A DNA stretch of 64,000 nucleotides, taken from the NCBI RefSeq assembly GCF_965222285.1, contig NZ_OZ244942.1:930001-994000 (forward strand). Reading direction: 5' to 3'. Numbering within the stretch: the stretch's first letter is position 1; the number at the start of each line of letters is the position of its first letter. The DNA is from Tepidicaulis sp002389665. GTDB lineage: Bacteria > Pseudomonadota > Alphaproteobacteria > Parvibaculales > Parvibaculaceae. The notes under the pieces were generated by a model. It worked only from the letters and a program-made list of their open reading frames with translations, did no database searches and was not told the DNA's origin. The position numbers and the translations under genes were made by a program. Shown one piece after another: positions 41,799-50,787 of this stretch.

Positions 41799-43655
41799 AT
41801 GTGCGGCATAGCGGGTTACTTCAATTGGCATGGGAAGCCTGCCGATATCACAATAGCTCAACGTATGGGCGAGCGTTTGTCGCACCGTGGCCCGGATGGC
41901 AATGGGGCCTGGGCACATGAAAATGTCGCCCTTTCCCATCAACGGCTGTCAATCTTGGATCTATCTGATGCGGCCCGCCAGCCCATGCAGTCAGAAGATG
42001 GGCGATACACGCTGATTTACAATGGAGAAGTGTATAATTTTCTGGAGTTGAGGGCATTCCTTCAGGCCAGAGGACACCGCTTCCACTCGGACGGAGATAC
42101 CGAAGTCGTTCTTCATGCCTTAGCGGAATGGGGGGTTGAGGCGTTCAAGAGGCTGAATGGTATGTTCGCTTTGGCCTTATGGGACAATCAGGAAAAAACG
42201 CTGCTCTTGGCTAGGGACAGGTATGGCATCAAGCCTTTGTATTATTCCGTACAAAGCGGTTGTCTTGCCTTCGGCTCCGAGATAAAGGCGCTGCTCGCTC
42301 ACCCGAGCATTGCCGGAAGATTGGATTTGGCAGGGCTAAGAGAATATCTCACGTTCCAGAATTTCCTGTCTTCAAGAACATTGTTCGAGAAGGTTCAGAC
42401 ACTTCCTGCGGGCTCGTTCGCCTACGTGCGGAGTGGTGACGCCAAGGCAATCAAGCCCGAGAGATACTGGTCATTTAAGTTCATGGGCGGTATGCGGCTT
42501 GAGGATGAGCGTGAGGCCATAGAGCGGGTTGGTGATGCCTTTTCTCTCGCAGTCTCCAGGCAGTTGATTGCTGATGTGGAGGTTGGAGGGTATCTATCTG
42601 GTGGTTTGGATTCCGGGGCCATTGTTGCACACGCATCAAAAATATTGCCGCATATGAGAACCTTCACTTGTGGATTTGATCTATCCTCAGCATCAGGGAT
42701 GGAGTTGTTTTTTGATGAGCGGCGCGATGCAGAAATGATGTCCGCTCGTTTTGATACCGAACATTACGAGATGGTGCTCAAGGCCGGTGACATGGAGCGT
42801 GTCATGCCGGCGCTTGTGCGGTGCATTGAAGAGCCGCGTGTTGGGCAAAGCTACCCCAATTACTTCATTGCGAGTCTTGCTGCTAAGTTTAACAAGGTTG
42901 TGCTTGCGGGAACGGGCGGGGATGAGCTTTTTGGCGGATACCCTTGGCGATACGAAGAAGTTTTGGACCTCGACAAAGGGCGCTTTGCCGAAAAGCTGTT
43001 CAACTATTGGCAGCGTGTGATTCCTGCGGACTCTTTAGCCTCTGTCATGGCGCCAGTATGGTCCAATATTAAGGGCGATGATCCGCGCGAAGTCTTTGAG
43101 CATCATTTTTCACGGATCCCAGGTGGCGATAGTCGTGACGACCGCCTTAATTCGATAATGACATTCGAAGCTCAGACATTTTTACCCGGATTGCTCGCGG
43201 TCGAAGACAAGGTGTCGATGAGTCATGGCTTGGAGGTGCGATTACCTTTCCTAGATAATGACCTTGTTGATCTTTGTCAGGAATTGCCGGTTGGTCTCAA
43301 GCTCGGCCAGGCTTCAATATTGGGGGATAGGGACAAAGCGAAAAATAGTGCCGGTCGTACAAATGAAGGAAAAAGGATACTGAGAGAGGCGCTGAGGGGA
43401 CAGGTTCCTGATGAAGTGCTAGGGCGCGCAAAGCAGGGCTTTTCTGCGCCTGATGCCTCGTGGTTCAAAGGCCAAAGTATTGAGTATGTCCGGAATAAGA
43501 TTTGCTCTGAAGATGCTAAGCTTTACGAAGTGCTTTCCTTTAAGAATATCTATCCCCTCATAGAGCAGCATTTAACAGGCAACCACAACCGGCGGCTGAT
43601 GATCTGGTCATTGCTGGCTTTGGAAGAAACCTTTAAAGAGTTTGATCTGGTCTAA
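41799..43655 (+). CDS. asnB: Asparagine synthase-type glutamine amidotransferase (copy 3)
   Basis: A 618-residue class II amidotransferase. Nucleophile C2 lies in MCGIAGYF, followed by LSHRGPDGNG and YNGEVYNFLEL. The synthetase half has the PPi loop LSGGLDSGAIV, then GTGGDELFGGY. The C-terminal region reads VEDKVSMSHGLEVRLPFLDND and RAKQGFSAPDASWF, unlike the RRDKxGF form of copies 1 and 2, so this belongs to a different subgroup. It is the first gene of a rightward run that continues with the ABC exporter, which suggests it acts on the exported glycan. Confidence 0.92.
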   Translation: MCGIAGYFNWHGKPADITIAQRMGERLSHRGPDGNGAWAHENVALSHQRLSILDLSDAARQPMQSEDGRYTLIYNGEVYNFLELRAFLQARGHRFHSDGDTEVVLHALAEWGVEAFKRLNGMFALALWDNQEKTLLLARDRYGIKPLYYSVQSGCLAFGSEIKALLAHPSIAGRLDLAGLREYLTFQNFLSSRTLFEKVQTLPAGSFAYVRSGDAKAIKPERYWSFKFMGGMRLEDEREAIERVGDAFSLAVSRQLIADVEVGGYLSGGLDSGAIVAHASKILPHMRTFTCGFDLSSASGMELFFDERRDAEMMSARFDTEHYEMVLKAGDMERVMPALVRCIEEPRVGQSYPNYFIASLAAKFNKVVLAGTGGDELFGGYPWRYEEVLDLDKGRFAEKLFNYWQRVIPADSLASVMAPVWSNIKGDDPREVFEHHFSRIPGGDSRDDRLNSIMTFEAQTFLPGLLAVEDKVSMSHGLEVRLPFLDNDLVDLCQELPVGLKLGQASILGDRDKAKNSAGRTNEGKRILREALRGQVPDEVLGRAKQGFSAPDASWFKGQSIEYVRNKICSEDAKLYEVLSFKNIYPLIEQHLTGNHNRRLMIWSLLALEETFKEFDLV

Positions 43656-43691
43656 GCGTTCATCAATCGATAAATAAATTGGCACCCAGAC

Positions 43692-44513
43692 ATGTTCGGC
43701 ATCGGATCTGCGTTCAATACAGTTAAAAGCCTTTTTCGAAATAAGAGTCTATTGTGGGAATTGGTGCTGAGAGATGTGCAAGAAAGCTATCGCGGATCTG
43801 CGCTTTCGGCTGCTTGGGCCGTATTGCATCCTTGCGTGGTGATCGGCGTCTACATAGTTGTTTTTGGCGCCTTGGCGGGAAAGAGGTTGAACCTGGATGC
43901 TCTCGGAGGTGAGGGGCTCGACTTTACTGCTTATATGTTGTCCGGGCTCGTTGCTTGGCTTGCGATTTCTCAAGCATTGGTGAAAGGAACTAGCGCCCTG
44001 TTGGCGAATTCTAACCTGGTGAAGCAGGTTGTTTTTCCAATAGAAGCTTTGGTTGCCAAGTCGAATTTTAGCGCTCTGCTGGTGCAGTTGGTAGGGTACT
44101 TTGTCCTTGCAGCTTATATTTTTGTGCAGTTTGGTGAAATATCCCCTTTGCTGCCTTTGTTGCCGCTTGTGATTTCCCTGCAGGTGTTGATGCTTTTAGG
44201 ATTGACTTATCTTCTGTCAGCTCTGTCCGTATTCATTCGCGACGTGCGAGAGGTCGTTCAAATGTTTGCGACATTTGGCATCTTTCTTCTCCCAATCGTT
44301 TATTTACCTGAGTGGTTGCCGGATTGGTCGCTTGCCGTTCTGTATAGCAATCCTCTCAGTTACCTGATTTGGTGTTATCAGGATATCTTCTTCTATCAGC
44401 AGATTATCCATCCCGTAGCTTGGGTAGCCCTGCCGCTCTTCTCCGCCGGGTTCTTTCTGGTAGGCGCAGTAATTTTTCAGCATACGAAGCAAAATTTTGG
44501 GGATGTGTTGTGA
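43692..44513 (+). CDS. wzm: ABC transporter permease for polysaccharide export (Wzm-like)
   Basis: A 273-residue membrane protein with six hydrophobic segments. It has the ABC-2 exporter signature region WELVLRDVQESYRGSALSAAWAVLHPC at the amphipathic N-terminal helix, and a C-terminal half with YLIWCYQDIFFYQ. It forms the channel with the ATPase gene that follows at 44510, overlapping by four bases (GTGA). Such exporters carry an undecaprenyl-linked glycan across the inner membrane. The coexistence with a Wzx-type flippase at 20646 in the same locus is unusual. Confidence 0.92.
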   Translation: MFGIGSAFNTVKSLFRNKSLLWELVLRDVQESYRGSALSAAWAVLHPCVVIGVYIVVFGALAGKRLNLDALGGEGLDFTAYMLSGLVAWLAISQALVKGTSALLANSNLVKQVVFPIEALVAKSNFSALLVQLVGYFVLAAYIFVQFGEISPLLPLLPLVISLQVLMLLGLTYLLSALSVFIRDVREVVQMFATFGIFLLPIVYLPEWLPDWSLAVLYSNPLSYLIWCYQDIFFYQQIIHPVAWVALPLFSAGFFLVGAVIFQHTKQNFGDVL

Positions 44514-45874
44514 CGGCTGCAATCGAGATCCGCAACCTCAGCAAGCTTTATCGTGTGTATTCCAGTCCAACAGATTTGTTGCTGGAGAGCTTTACGAGAA
44601 GGGTGCGCCATAATCTGCATGCTGCCTTGCAGGGAATAAACCTGGACATCTTGAAGGGCGAATGTTGTGGCATCATAGGTCCGAATGGAGCAGGTAAATC
44701 CACGCTGCTGAAGATAATTGCCGGAACGTTGACAGGGACAACAGGAACCGTCGATGTCAATGGGCGTATTTCGGCGATTCTGGAGCTAGGTACGGGGTTC
44801 CATCCCGAATATTCCGGGCGTGACAACGTGATACTTGGTGGCCTGTGCATGGGGATGTCCAGGCAGGAAATTGAAGCTAAGTTTGATTGGATTGTCGAGT
44901 TCTCGGAGCTTGCCGGCGTCATCGATCAACCATTCAAAACCTATTCCAGTGGTATGCAGGCGCGTCTTACATTCGCAACGGCAATCAGCGTGGACCCGGA
45001 AATATTGATCGTTGATGAAGCCTTGGCGGCGGGTGATGCGTATTTCGTCACTAAGTGCATGGCGAGAATCCGGCAGATCGTTGATAGCGGAGCCACCGTT
45101 CTCTTTGTGAGTCATTCGTCCCATCAGGTCGCCTCCTTGTGCGATCGGGCTGTATGGATCGAAGACGGGCGCGTCAGGGAAATCGGCGATGCGATCGAAG
45201 TATGCAGAAGATATGATTACAACGTTCATCTGCGTACATCTGGCGGCACTGGAAGGATAGCGCAATTGGAGCAAGGTGCTGCGATTCCAGCATCTGCCTC
45301 GCTACCGAAAGAATGCGAGGAGCAGGAGTCCCTACTGACAGTTGATGAACCTGAACAGAAGGCTGTGAGTGCTCTGCATCATGAAGTGTACCAACGTGGC
45401 GGTATTGCTGTGACCAACGTGGAATTTCTGAATAAGGATGATGAGCCGATAGATGTGGCGCGCACTTTCGATGATATCACGTTGCGGGTCTGGTACGAGA
45501 AGGATGATGCTTTCGAAGAAGAGCAAACATTGGGGCTTGCGATTGGTATTCACAAGGCGCCTGAAATGACGCTGATCAACCAATTTTCAACAGTTAACGT
45601 GAAGAGGGATGAGGACTTGCTCTCTTACGGGGGTGAGAGTTTTAGAAAAAAAGCATTTAAGAAAGGGTATATCGAAGCTCGCATCTCTCCTCTCCAGCTT
45701 CTGGAGGGGGAGTATCTTGTTTCGTTCGGACTGTTGCCCAATATCCCGAGCGGAACCGAATTCTACGAGTATCATCATCAGCGATATCGTTTGGTTGTTC
45801 AGCGCGCGGGTTACCCTTCTCCCGCGGTGTTTTATCCCATGGTGTCTTGGAAGCATGAGGCGACATCAACTTAG
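44510..45874 (+). CDS. wzt: ABC transporter ATP-binding protein with C-terminal glycan-binding domain (Wzt-like)
   Basis: A 454-residue polysaccharide-exporter ATPase. Walker A is GPNGAGKST (residues 57-65), the signature is YSSGMQ (145-150) and Walker B ends in D169-E170 (ILIVDE). After a linker, residues about 295-454 form a second domain (GIAVTNVEFLNKDD...) of the Wzt C-terminal type, a beta-sandwich that binds the modified terminal sugar of the chain before export. Such proteins are used where chain end-capping (often methylation) licenses transport. The GTG start at 44510 overlaps the permease stop by four bases. Methyltransferase genes follow. Confidence 0.93.
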   Translation: MTAAIEIRNLSKLYRVYSSPTDLLLESFTRRVRHNLHAALQGINLDILKGECCGIIGPNGAGKSTLLKIIAGTLTGTTGTVDVNGRISAILELGTGFHPEYSGRDNVILGGLCMGMSRQEIEAKFDWIVEFSELAGVIDQPFKTYSSGMQARLTFATAISVDPEILIVDEALAAGDAYFVTKCMARIRQIVDSGATVLFVSHSSHQVASLCDRAVWIEDGRVREIGDAIEVCRRYDYNVHLRTSGGTGRIAQLEQGAAIPASASLPKECEEQESLLTVDEPEQKAVSALHHEVYQRGGIAVTNVEFLNKDDEPIDVARTFDDITLRVWYEKDDAFEEEQTLGLAIGIHKAPEMTLINQFSTVNVKRDEDLLSYGGESFRKKAFKKGYIEARISPLQLLEGEYLVSFGLLPNIPSGTEFYEYHHQRYRLVVQRAGYPSPAVFYPMVSWKHEATST

Positions 45875-45950
45875 AATCCGGGGCGCCCGCTGAAGGTGCT
45901 CAATACGACTCCCCCTATTAATTTCTTCGCCGGAGTTCAACGAATAAGCC

Positions 45951-47072
45951 ATGAAAAGAACATCTATCAAGCATTTGAGGTCGCCGAACTCCTTGAAAGA
46001 GTTGGAACTAGAGGAGTTTGACGCGCGTGGAGAGGATGTGCTGAAAGGGGTGTTGTGGGAACCCAAAACCGAAAACTGGTTCCCGATATTGGATGGGTTG
46101 CCGGTGTTTCCGAGCAAGGCGCTTCAGATTGATCTGCGGGATTTCGCAGCGGCTCATGACCTGCCGTTGACAGAGGAGCTTCCTCAGGATGACAGAGGGC
46201 AAAGCATAACGAGCAAAACTTTCTCGGACAAATGGCAACGCTTCAAGAATTACGGGATGGAGAAGCAGCATCAGGAGTTCCTTCTTGACTGGTACCGGAA
46301 GAAGTTCGGTCTCCCCACGCTTGAGGCGCTGGATGGATTTTACGCCTCAAAGTCTAGGATTTTAGAAGTAGGCCCTGGTTCCGGATTCCATACGCGGCTT
46401 ATGGCCGAGAAGAGCGGAGCCGAGGTGGTTGCCGTCGACATCTCTGAGGGCGCTCGGACGAGCTATGAGAACTCCAGAGGTCTTGATACTGTGACCGTGG
46501 TACAGGCTGACCTATTTGAGGCGCCCGTGCCCGATGATTATTTTGACTTCATTGTGGCTGATGGCGTGCTGCATCACACACCGGATACGTTTGGCGGCGT
46601 GAAGGCGCTTTACCGGAAACTTGCGCCTGGGGGACAGTTCTTTTTCTATGTTTACAGGAAGATGGGACCCGTTAGGCAATTCGTCGATGAAACTCTTCGG
46701 GAGACCTTCACCAAGATGGGGCCTGAAGAATGCTACGAGGCATGTGAGGAGATCACCGAGATTGGGCGGCAGTTGTCAAAACTCGATGCCAAGATCGTTT
46801 TGGAGAAAGGAGTTCCCGCGCTTGGTCTTCCGGAGGGAGAGCATAATCTGCAGCGCTTCTTTTATTATGGTTTCATGAAGTGCTTCTGGAATGATGCCTT
46901 TGACTTCGAAACAAACAACATGGTGAATTTTGACTGGTATCACCCGCATCATGCTTGGCAACATACGGATGATGAGGTGGTCGGCTGGCTGACGAAGCTT
47001 GGCGTAGATAGTTATAAAATGAACGACGCAAATCCGAATGGCATTTCTGTTCTGCTGACAAAGCCTGCATGA
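45951..47072 (+). CDS. SAM-dependent methyltransferase
   Basis: A 373-residue class I methyltransferase. Residues 1-60 are an extension with ENWFPILDGLPVFPSKA, like the short zinc-free Trm112-type segment seen in front of some sugar methyltransferases. The SAM-binding motif is RILEVGPGSGFHTRLM (about residues 137-152), followed by VVAVDIS, DFIVADGVLHHTP and LYRKLAPGGQFFFYVY. It lies directly behind the Wzm/Wzt exporter, so it may cap or decorate the exported chain. The target position cannot be told from sequence. Confidence 0.82.
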   Translation: MKRTSIKHLRSPNSLKELELEEFDARGEDVLKGVLWEPKTENWFPILDGLPVFPSKALQIDLRDFAAAHDLPLTEELPQDDRGQSITSKTFSDKWQRFKNYGMEKQHQEFLLDWYRKKFGLPTLEALDGFYASKSRILEVGPGSGFHTRLMAEKSGAEVVAVDISEGARTSYENSRGLDTVTVVQADLFEAPVPDDYFDFIVADGVLHHTPDTFGGVKALYRKLAPGGQFFFYVYRKMGPVRQFVDETLRETFTKMGPEECYEACEEITEIGRQLSKLDAKIVLEKGVPALGLPEGEHNLQRFFYYGFMKCFWNDAFDFETNNMVNFDWYHPHHAWQHTDDEVVGWLTKLGVDSYKMNDANPNGISVLLTKPA

Positions 47073-47190
47073 ATACCATCGTGTTTCGTATCATGTGTGA
47101 GCCGACCGCTTGAGGAGAGGTGGCAGGTGCCATTGCTCTAGCCAGATAAACCAGCGTACTTGAATAAATCGAACCGAAAAGTAGAGCGAT

Positions 47191-48102
47191 ATGACCCTGC
47201 TAAGCGCATTACGAAGACTGATGTTGCGGAGGTCCCGGCGGCAATCGGGCCAAGGTCATGCAGTTGGAGCCGGGCTGGCGTCCGCGGAAAGCGTTCAGCG
47301 ACTTGCGAATGCACTGAATAAGCTTGAGGTCTATGTAACCTTGATGCATGACAATCAGCAGCGGCAAGAACGGCTGAACATGCTGGTCGCACGGGGGGTG
47401 ATCTCCGGTTTGATGCAGAATAAGGTAGACGAAGTTCCTTCTGTTTCCCCTCCGCAGCGTTCTTTGTCTCTAGAAGAGCAGTTTTCTGTCTTGGCAGAGA
47501 GGGCCCCGCTGAATATTGAACAGTGGAAGCAAACCTTTTCGGCGGGAGAAGAAGCATATTCCATCCCAACGGATGCAGATTTAAGTGTCTCGGGGCATCT
47601 TGAAGCCGGATATTTCAGGATGTTTGTTAATGCGTACGCTGAGGGGCGGGTGCTTGATATCGGAACGGGGCCCCTTCCGGTTCCAGTTTATCTTGCAGAC
47701 ATTCCCGTTGGCCGTCTCGCCGGAATAGATCCGCTTCCCCCTATCACGCCGCATCCGTTCATCTTTGCGCAAACCTATGCAGAGTTTTTGCCGTGGGAGG
47801 ATTGCTCGTTTGAAACCGTTACCGTAGGCACGTCGCTGGATCATGTTTACCTGCTCGACGTCGCGCTTGATGAAATTGCTCGTGTACTGACGGCAGAGGG
47901 AAAGCTTCTCCTTTGGACAGGTCTCTTTGAAGATACCTTTCCTTATGATCCTTATAGCGCGACAATAACGCCTCCGGATCGCTTCCACCTCTTTCATCCC
48001 GGAAAGAATTGGTTTTGGAAGGTTCTGGCAGACAAGTTTGACGTACTTGAAACGATCGAAATCCAGTCTGGTAATTATCTTATAGCACTCGAAAAGAAAT
48101 AG
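47191..48102 (+). CDS. SAM-dependent methyltransferase-like protein
   Basis: A 303-residue protein. The first ~100 residues are polar and partly coiled-coil-like (SAESVQRLANALNKLEVY). The second half carries the SAM motif RVLDIGTGPLPVPVYLAD, with later LAGIDPLPP and a motif-III-like EIARVLTAEGKLLLWTGLF; the usual acidic residue after the glycines is followed by a proline-rich stretch. It is in the same run as the exporter and the methyltransferase at 45951. O-methylation of the glycan is the natural guess, but this is a weaker match. Confidence 0.7.
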   Translation: MTLLSALRRLMLRRSRRQSGQGHAVGAGLASAESVQRLANALNKLEVYVTLMHDNQQRQERLNMLVARGVISGLMQNKVDEVPSVSPPQRSLSLEEQFSVLAERAPLNIEQWKQTFSAGEEAYSIPTDADLSVSGHLEAGYFRMFVNAYAEGRVLDIGTGPLPVPVYLADIPVGRLAGIDPLPPITPHPFIFAQTYAEFLPWEDCSFETVTVGTSLDHVYLLDVALDEIARVLTAEGKLLLWTGLFEDTFPYDPYSATITPPDRFHLFHPGKNWFWKVLADKFDVLETIEIQSGNYLIALEKK

Positions 48103-48113
48103 GGGAGTTGTCG

Positions 48114-49103
48114 ATGGAGTTGAAAGGCAAGAGGGTGCTTGTAATTGGCGGTGGAGGATTGATCGGATCTCATACCGTTGATTTGCTGACGCAAGAAGAT
48201 GTCGCTGAGATTATTGTCTATGACAACTTTACCCGTGGCAGCATGGGCAATCTGAAAAGCGCGCTGCGCGATCCGCGCGTACGAATATTTGAAGCTGGCG
48301 GGGACATAAATCAAACAGATATCTTGCAGGCGGCAATGGAAGGCGTTGATGGCGTATTTCACTTTGCCGCTTTATGGTTGCTTCAATGCCATGAATATCC
48401 GAGATCAGCCTTCAAGACGAATATAGAGGGTACGTTCAATGTCTTGGATGCCTGCGTCAAGGCGGGAGTACAGCGTCTGGTTTATTCGTCATCGGCATCC
48501 GTCTACGGTGACGCGCTAACCGAGCCAATGACTGAAGATCATCCTTTCAACAACAAGAATTTCTATGGTGCCACGAAGATCGCTGGCGAAGCGATGCTGA
48601 CCGCTTACTGCCATAGATACGGTCTGAACGCTGTGGGGCTGCGCTATATGAACGTGTACGGGCCCCGCCAGGACTATAAAGGCGCATATATCGCTGTCAT
48701 CATGAAGATGCTCGATGCGATCGATGCCGGACAAGGCCCCACCATCCTGGGTGACGGCAGTGAGGCGTTCGACTTCGTTGCGGTAGAGGACTGTGCTCGC
48801 GCAAACATCCATGCCATGAAGGGCGACACGACGTCCACTTTCTATAATGTAGGCACGGGTATCAGAACTTCTCTCAAGACGCTGGCGGAGCTTCTGATTG
48901 AGCTGACGGGTAGCGAGCACGAAATCATCTACGCGCCGCGCAGCGCAGCTACACTGGTCCGTAACCGTATTGGTTGCCCCGAAAAGGCAGAAGCCGAGAT
49001 CGGCTTCAAGGCGGTTTATGGTCTGAAGGAAGGTCTGCAACGACTGATAGAGTGGCGTAGGGCGCATATCGAAGAAGTTGAGGAAAGACGAAAGAAGCAG
49101 TGA
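48114..49103 (+). CDS. NAD-dependent sugar 4-epimerase-like protein (extended SDR)
   Basis: A 329-residue extended SDR. It starts at ATG 48114, after a GGGGAG site, and reads VLVIGGGGLIGSHTVDLL. The catalytic serine region is VYSSSASVYGD and the YxxxK pair is in NFYGATKIAGEAML, with GLRYMNVYGPRQDYKGAY. It is most like UDP-glucose 4-epimerase-type enzymes, and it probably makes the 4-epimer of a sugar used by the nearby transferases. It lies 11 bases after the methyltransferase-like gene in one rightward operon. Confidence 0.88.
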   Translation: MELKGKRVLVIGGGGLIGSHTVDLLTQEDVAEIIVYDNFTRGSMGNLKSALRDPRVRIFEAGGDINQTDILQAAMEGVDGVFHFAALWLLQCHEYPRSAFKTNIEGTFNVLDACVKAGVQRLVYSSSASVYGDALTEPMTEDHPFNNKNFYGATKIAGEAMLTAYCHRYGLNAVGLRYMNVYGPRQDYKGAYIAVIMKMLDAIDAGQGPTILGDGSEAFDFVAVEDCARANIHAMKGDTTSTFYNVGTGIRTSLKTLAELLIELTGSEHEIIYAPRSAATLVRNRIGCPEKAEAEIGFKAVYGLKEGLQRLIEWRRAHIEEVEERRKKQ

Positions 49104-49143
49104 ATGCTGTTGTGGCTTGGTGGGCAGCTGGAATGAATAACCT

Positions 49144-49893
49144 ATGATAGTTCTTTCTTTTGATACCGATCATATGACCGACAACATGATGGGGCTTTTT
49201 TTGTCGGAGTGTTTACCGTCCGAAGTTCCGACGACTTTTTTTTGCACACAGCGTTACTCCGAGCTAGCGAAACGTCGTAATGCGGAAATCGCGTTGCATC
49301 CGGTATTGGATCACACACATGACTGGAAAAGCATTACGGAAGGCATGATTGCTGACATAGGAAGCACGGAAGGGGTGTCGGGCATCAGAGCGCATTCCTG
49401 CGCTTACCAGCAAAAATATGGGGTGCTTTTGAGCGAACTGGGGCTCCATTATGTAAGCCAGGTCACGCTGCCTTTCGAATGTGAAGTGGAACCTTTCATG
49501 CATCCATGGGGAATATGGGAGATTCCGATACGCTATATGGATAATATGGATATGTGGGCCAGCGAGCGCAGCGGGCTTACGGCCCGGAAATTCTCCGTGA
49601 AGGTGCTGGAGGCGGCCATTTCTAGCAAAACGCCATTTTGCTTTGATTTCCATCCTGTCCATATACTCCTGAATACGTCTTGCATGGAGGATTATGCGCG
49701 CTGGGCCGAAGCCGGGCGGCCAGAAATTTCCGCGCTCGCGCGGAATAGAAATTATGGGGTCAGAGACTATTTCAATGACCTTCTGCAGCTTGCCGCTGAT
49801 GCGAATGCGGAATTTTCTACTTGCCGGGATATCCTCGGCAGTATCGGCCCGAACGGAGAAGCCGGGAGGAGGGTGGCGTGCGCGTCGGCGTAA
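49144..49893 (+). CDS. NodB-like polysaccharide deacetylase-fold protein
   Basis: A 249-residue protein with a NodB-like start, MIVLSFDTDHMTDNMM, where the usual aspartate pair appears as D7 and D9. Later it has IALHPVLDHTHDW with candidate metal histidines, GIRAHSCAYQQKYGVLL, and CFDFHPVHIL near the end. It is shorter and more divergent than classical chitin or peptidoglycan deacetylases. It overlaps the formyltransferase gene by 16 bases, so the two are probably made together. Removal of an acetyl group to expose an amine for formylation is a natural but untested idea. Confidence 0.7.
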   Translation: MIVLSFDTDHMTDNMMGLFLSECLPSEVPTTFFCTQRYSELAKRRNAEIALHPVLDHTHDWKSITEGMIADIGSTEGVSGIRAHSCAYQQKYGVLLSELGLHYVSQVTLPFECEVEPFMHPWGIWEIPIRYMDNMDMWASERSGLTARKFSVKVLEAAISSKTPFCFDFHPVHILLNTSCMEDYARWAEAGRPEISALARNRNYGVRDYFNDLLQLAADANAEFSTCRDILGSIGPNGEAGRRVACASA

Positions 49894-50777
49894 TTGGCCG
49901 GTCACAAATGCTGTATAATTCCGTGAAAGCCGTCGCGGATGCAGGGTACGAAATCGCCTTTGTCGCGACGGCGAAAGAGGCGCCGGAGTATACAGCGACG
50001 GCTGAGGATTTCAGGCAGCTTGCAAAGTCTTTGGATGTCCCGTTCTTCAGAAGATTGGATCTGGAAAACGAAGACTCGATCCGTCATGCCTCGCGCGAAA
50101 TCGATATCGCGATCACTATGAACTGGCCGCGGATTTTTACAGAATCTGTCACGTCCCTATTCGGCAAGGGGATAATAAACGCCCATGGATCGCTTTTACC
50201 CAAATACAGGGGAAATGCCTGTCCGAACTGGGCAATCATAAATGGGGAAACCGAGACCGGTTTTACGATACATCTCGTTGAGCCGGATGCGCTCGATACC
50301 GGTGATATCGTATTCCAGAAAAGCATGCCCATGACCGAGCACACATATATTGGCGACGTGTATCAATGGTTGGAAGACGAGATACCGGCAGGATTCTGTT
50401 CGGCATTGAATAATTTGAATGCTGAGGGCTTCAGTCCCAGGGCCCAGGACGAAAGGGAAGCCATTAGAGGATATCCACGGCGGCCAGAAGATGGGCGTTT
50501 GGATTTCTCACGAGCCGCATACGACCTCCATCGTCTTGTACGGGCATCCTCGTATCCGTTCGAGGGCGCTTACTGTCATTTCGAACGAGATGTAGTGGTT
50601 CGTGTGTTCCGGGCTCGGGTAGTTGAACTTTCGACGGTCAGCCTTTGTGTTCCTGGTCAGGTTCTCCAGCTAGAAAACGGTGTGCCCTCAGTCGCTACTG
50701 GGGATGGCGCAATACAGTTCGAGGAATTTGAAGCAGTGCATCCGATCCATATTACCCGCCGATCACGTTTTTATTGA
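49878..50777 (+). CDS. Sugar N-formyltransferase
   Basis: A 299-residue enzyme of the methionyl-tRNA formyltransferase fold that uses 10-formyltetrahydrofolate. The catalytic triad appears as N101, H103 and D140 in INAHGSLLPKYRG and DALDTGDI. In this short form with a divergent C-terminal domain, the family formylates amino-sugars in NDP-sugar form (for example 4-amino-4,6-dideoxy sugars made by VioB/WbkC-type pathways). The start is GTG 49878 after a GGAGGAGGG site. No dedicated aminotransferase lies beside it; the PglE-like gene at 26980 could provide the amine. The gene is followed by a large GT-B-like gene. Confidence 0.85.
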   Translation: MRVGVIGRSQMLYNSVKAVADAGYEIAFVATAKEAPEYTATAEDFRQLAKSLDVPFFRRLDLENEDSIRHASREIDIAITMNWPRIFTESVTSLFGKGIINAHGSLLPKYRGNACPNWAIINGETETGFTIHLVEPDALDTGDIVFQKSMPMTEHTYIGDVYQWLEDEIPAGFCSALNNLNAEGFSPRAQDEREAIRGYPRRPEDGRLDFSRAAYDLHRLVRASSYPFEGAYCHFERDVVVRVFRARVVELSTVSLCVPGQVLQLENGVPSVATGDGAIQFEEFEAVHPIHITRRSRFY

Positions 50778-50787
50778 TGTTCAGAAA

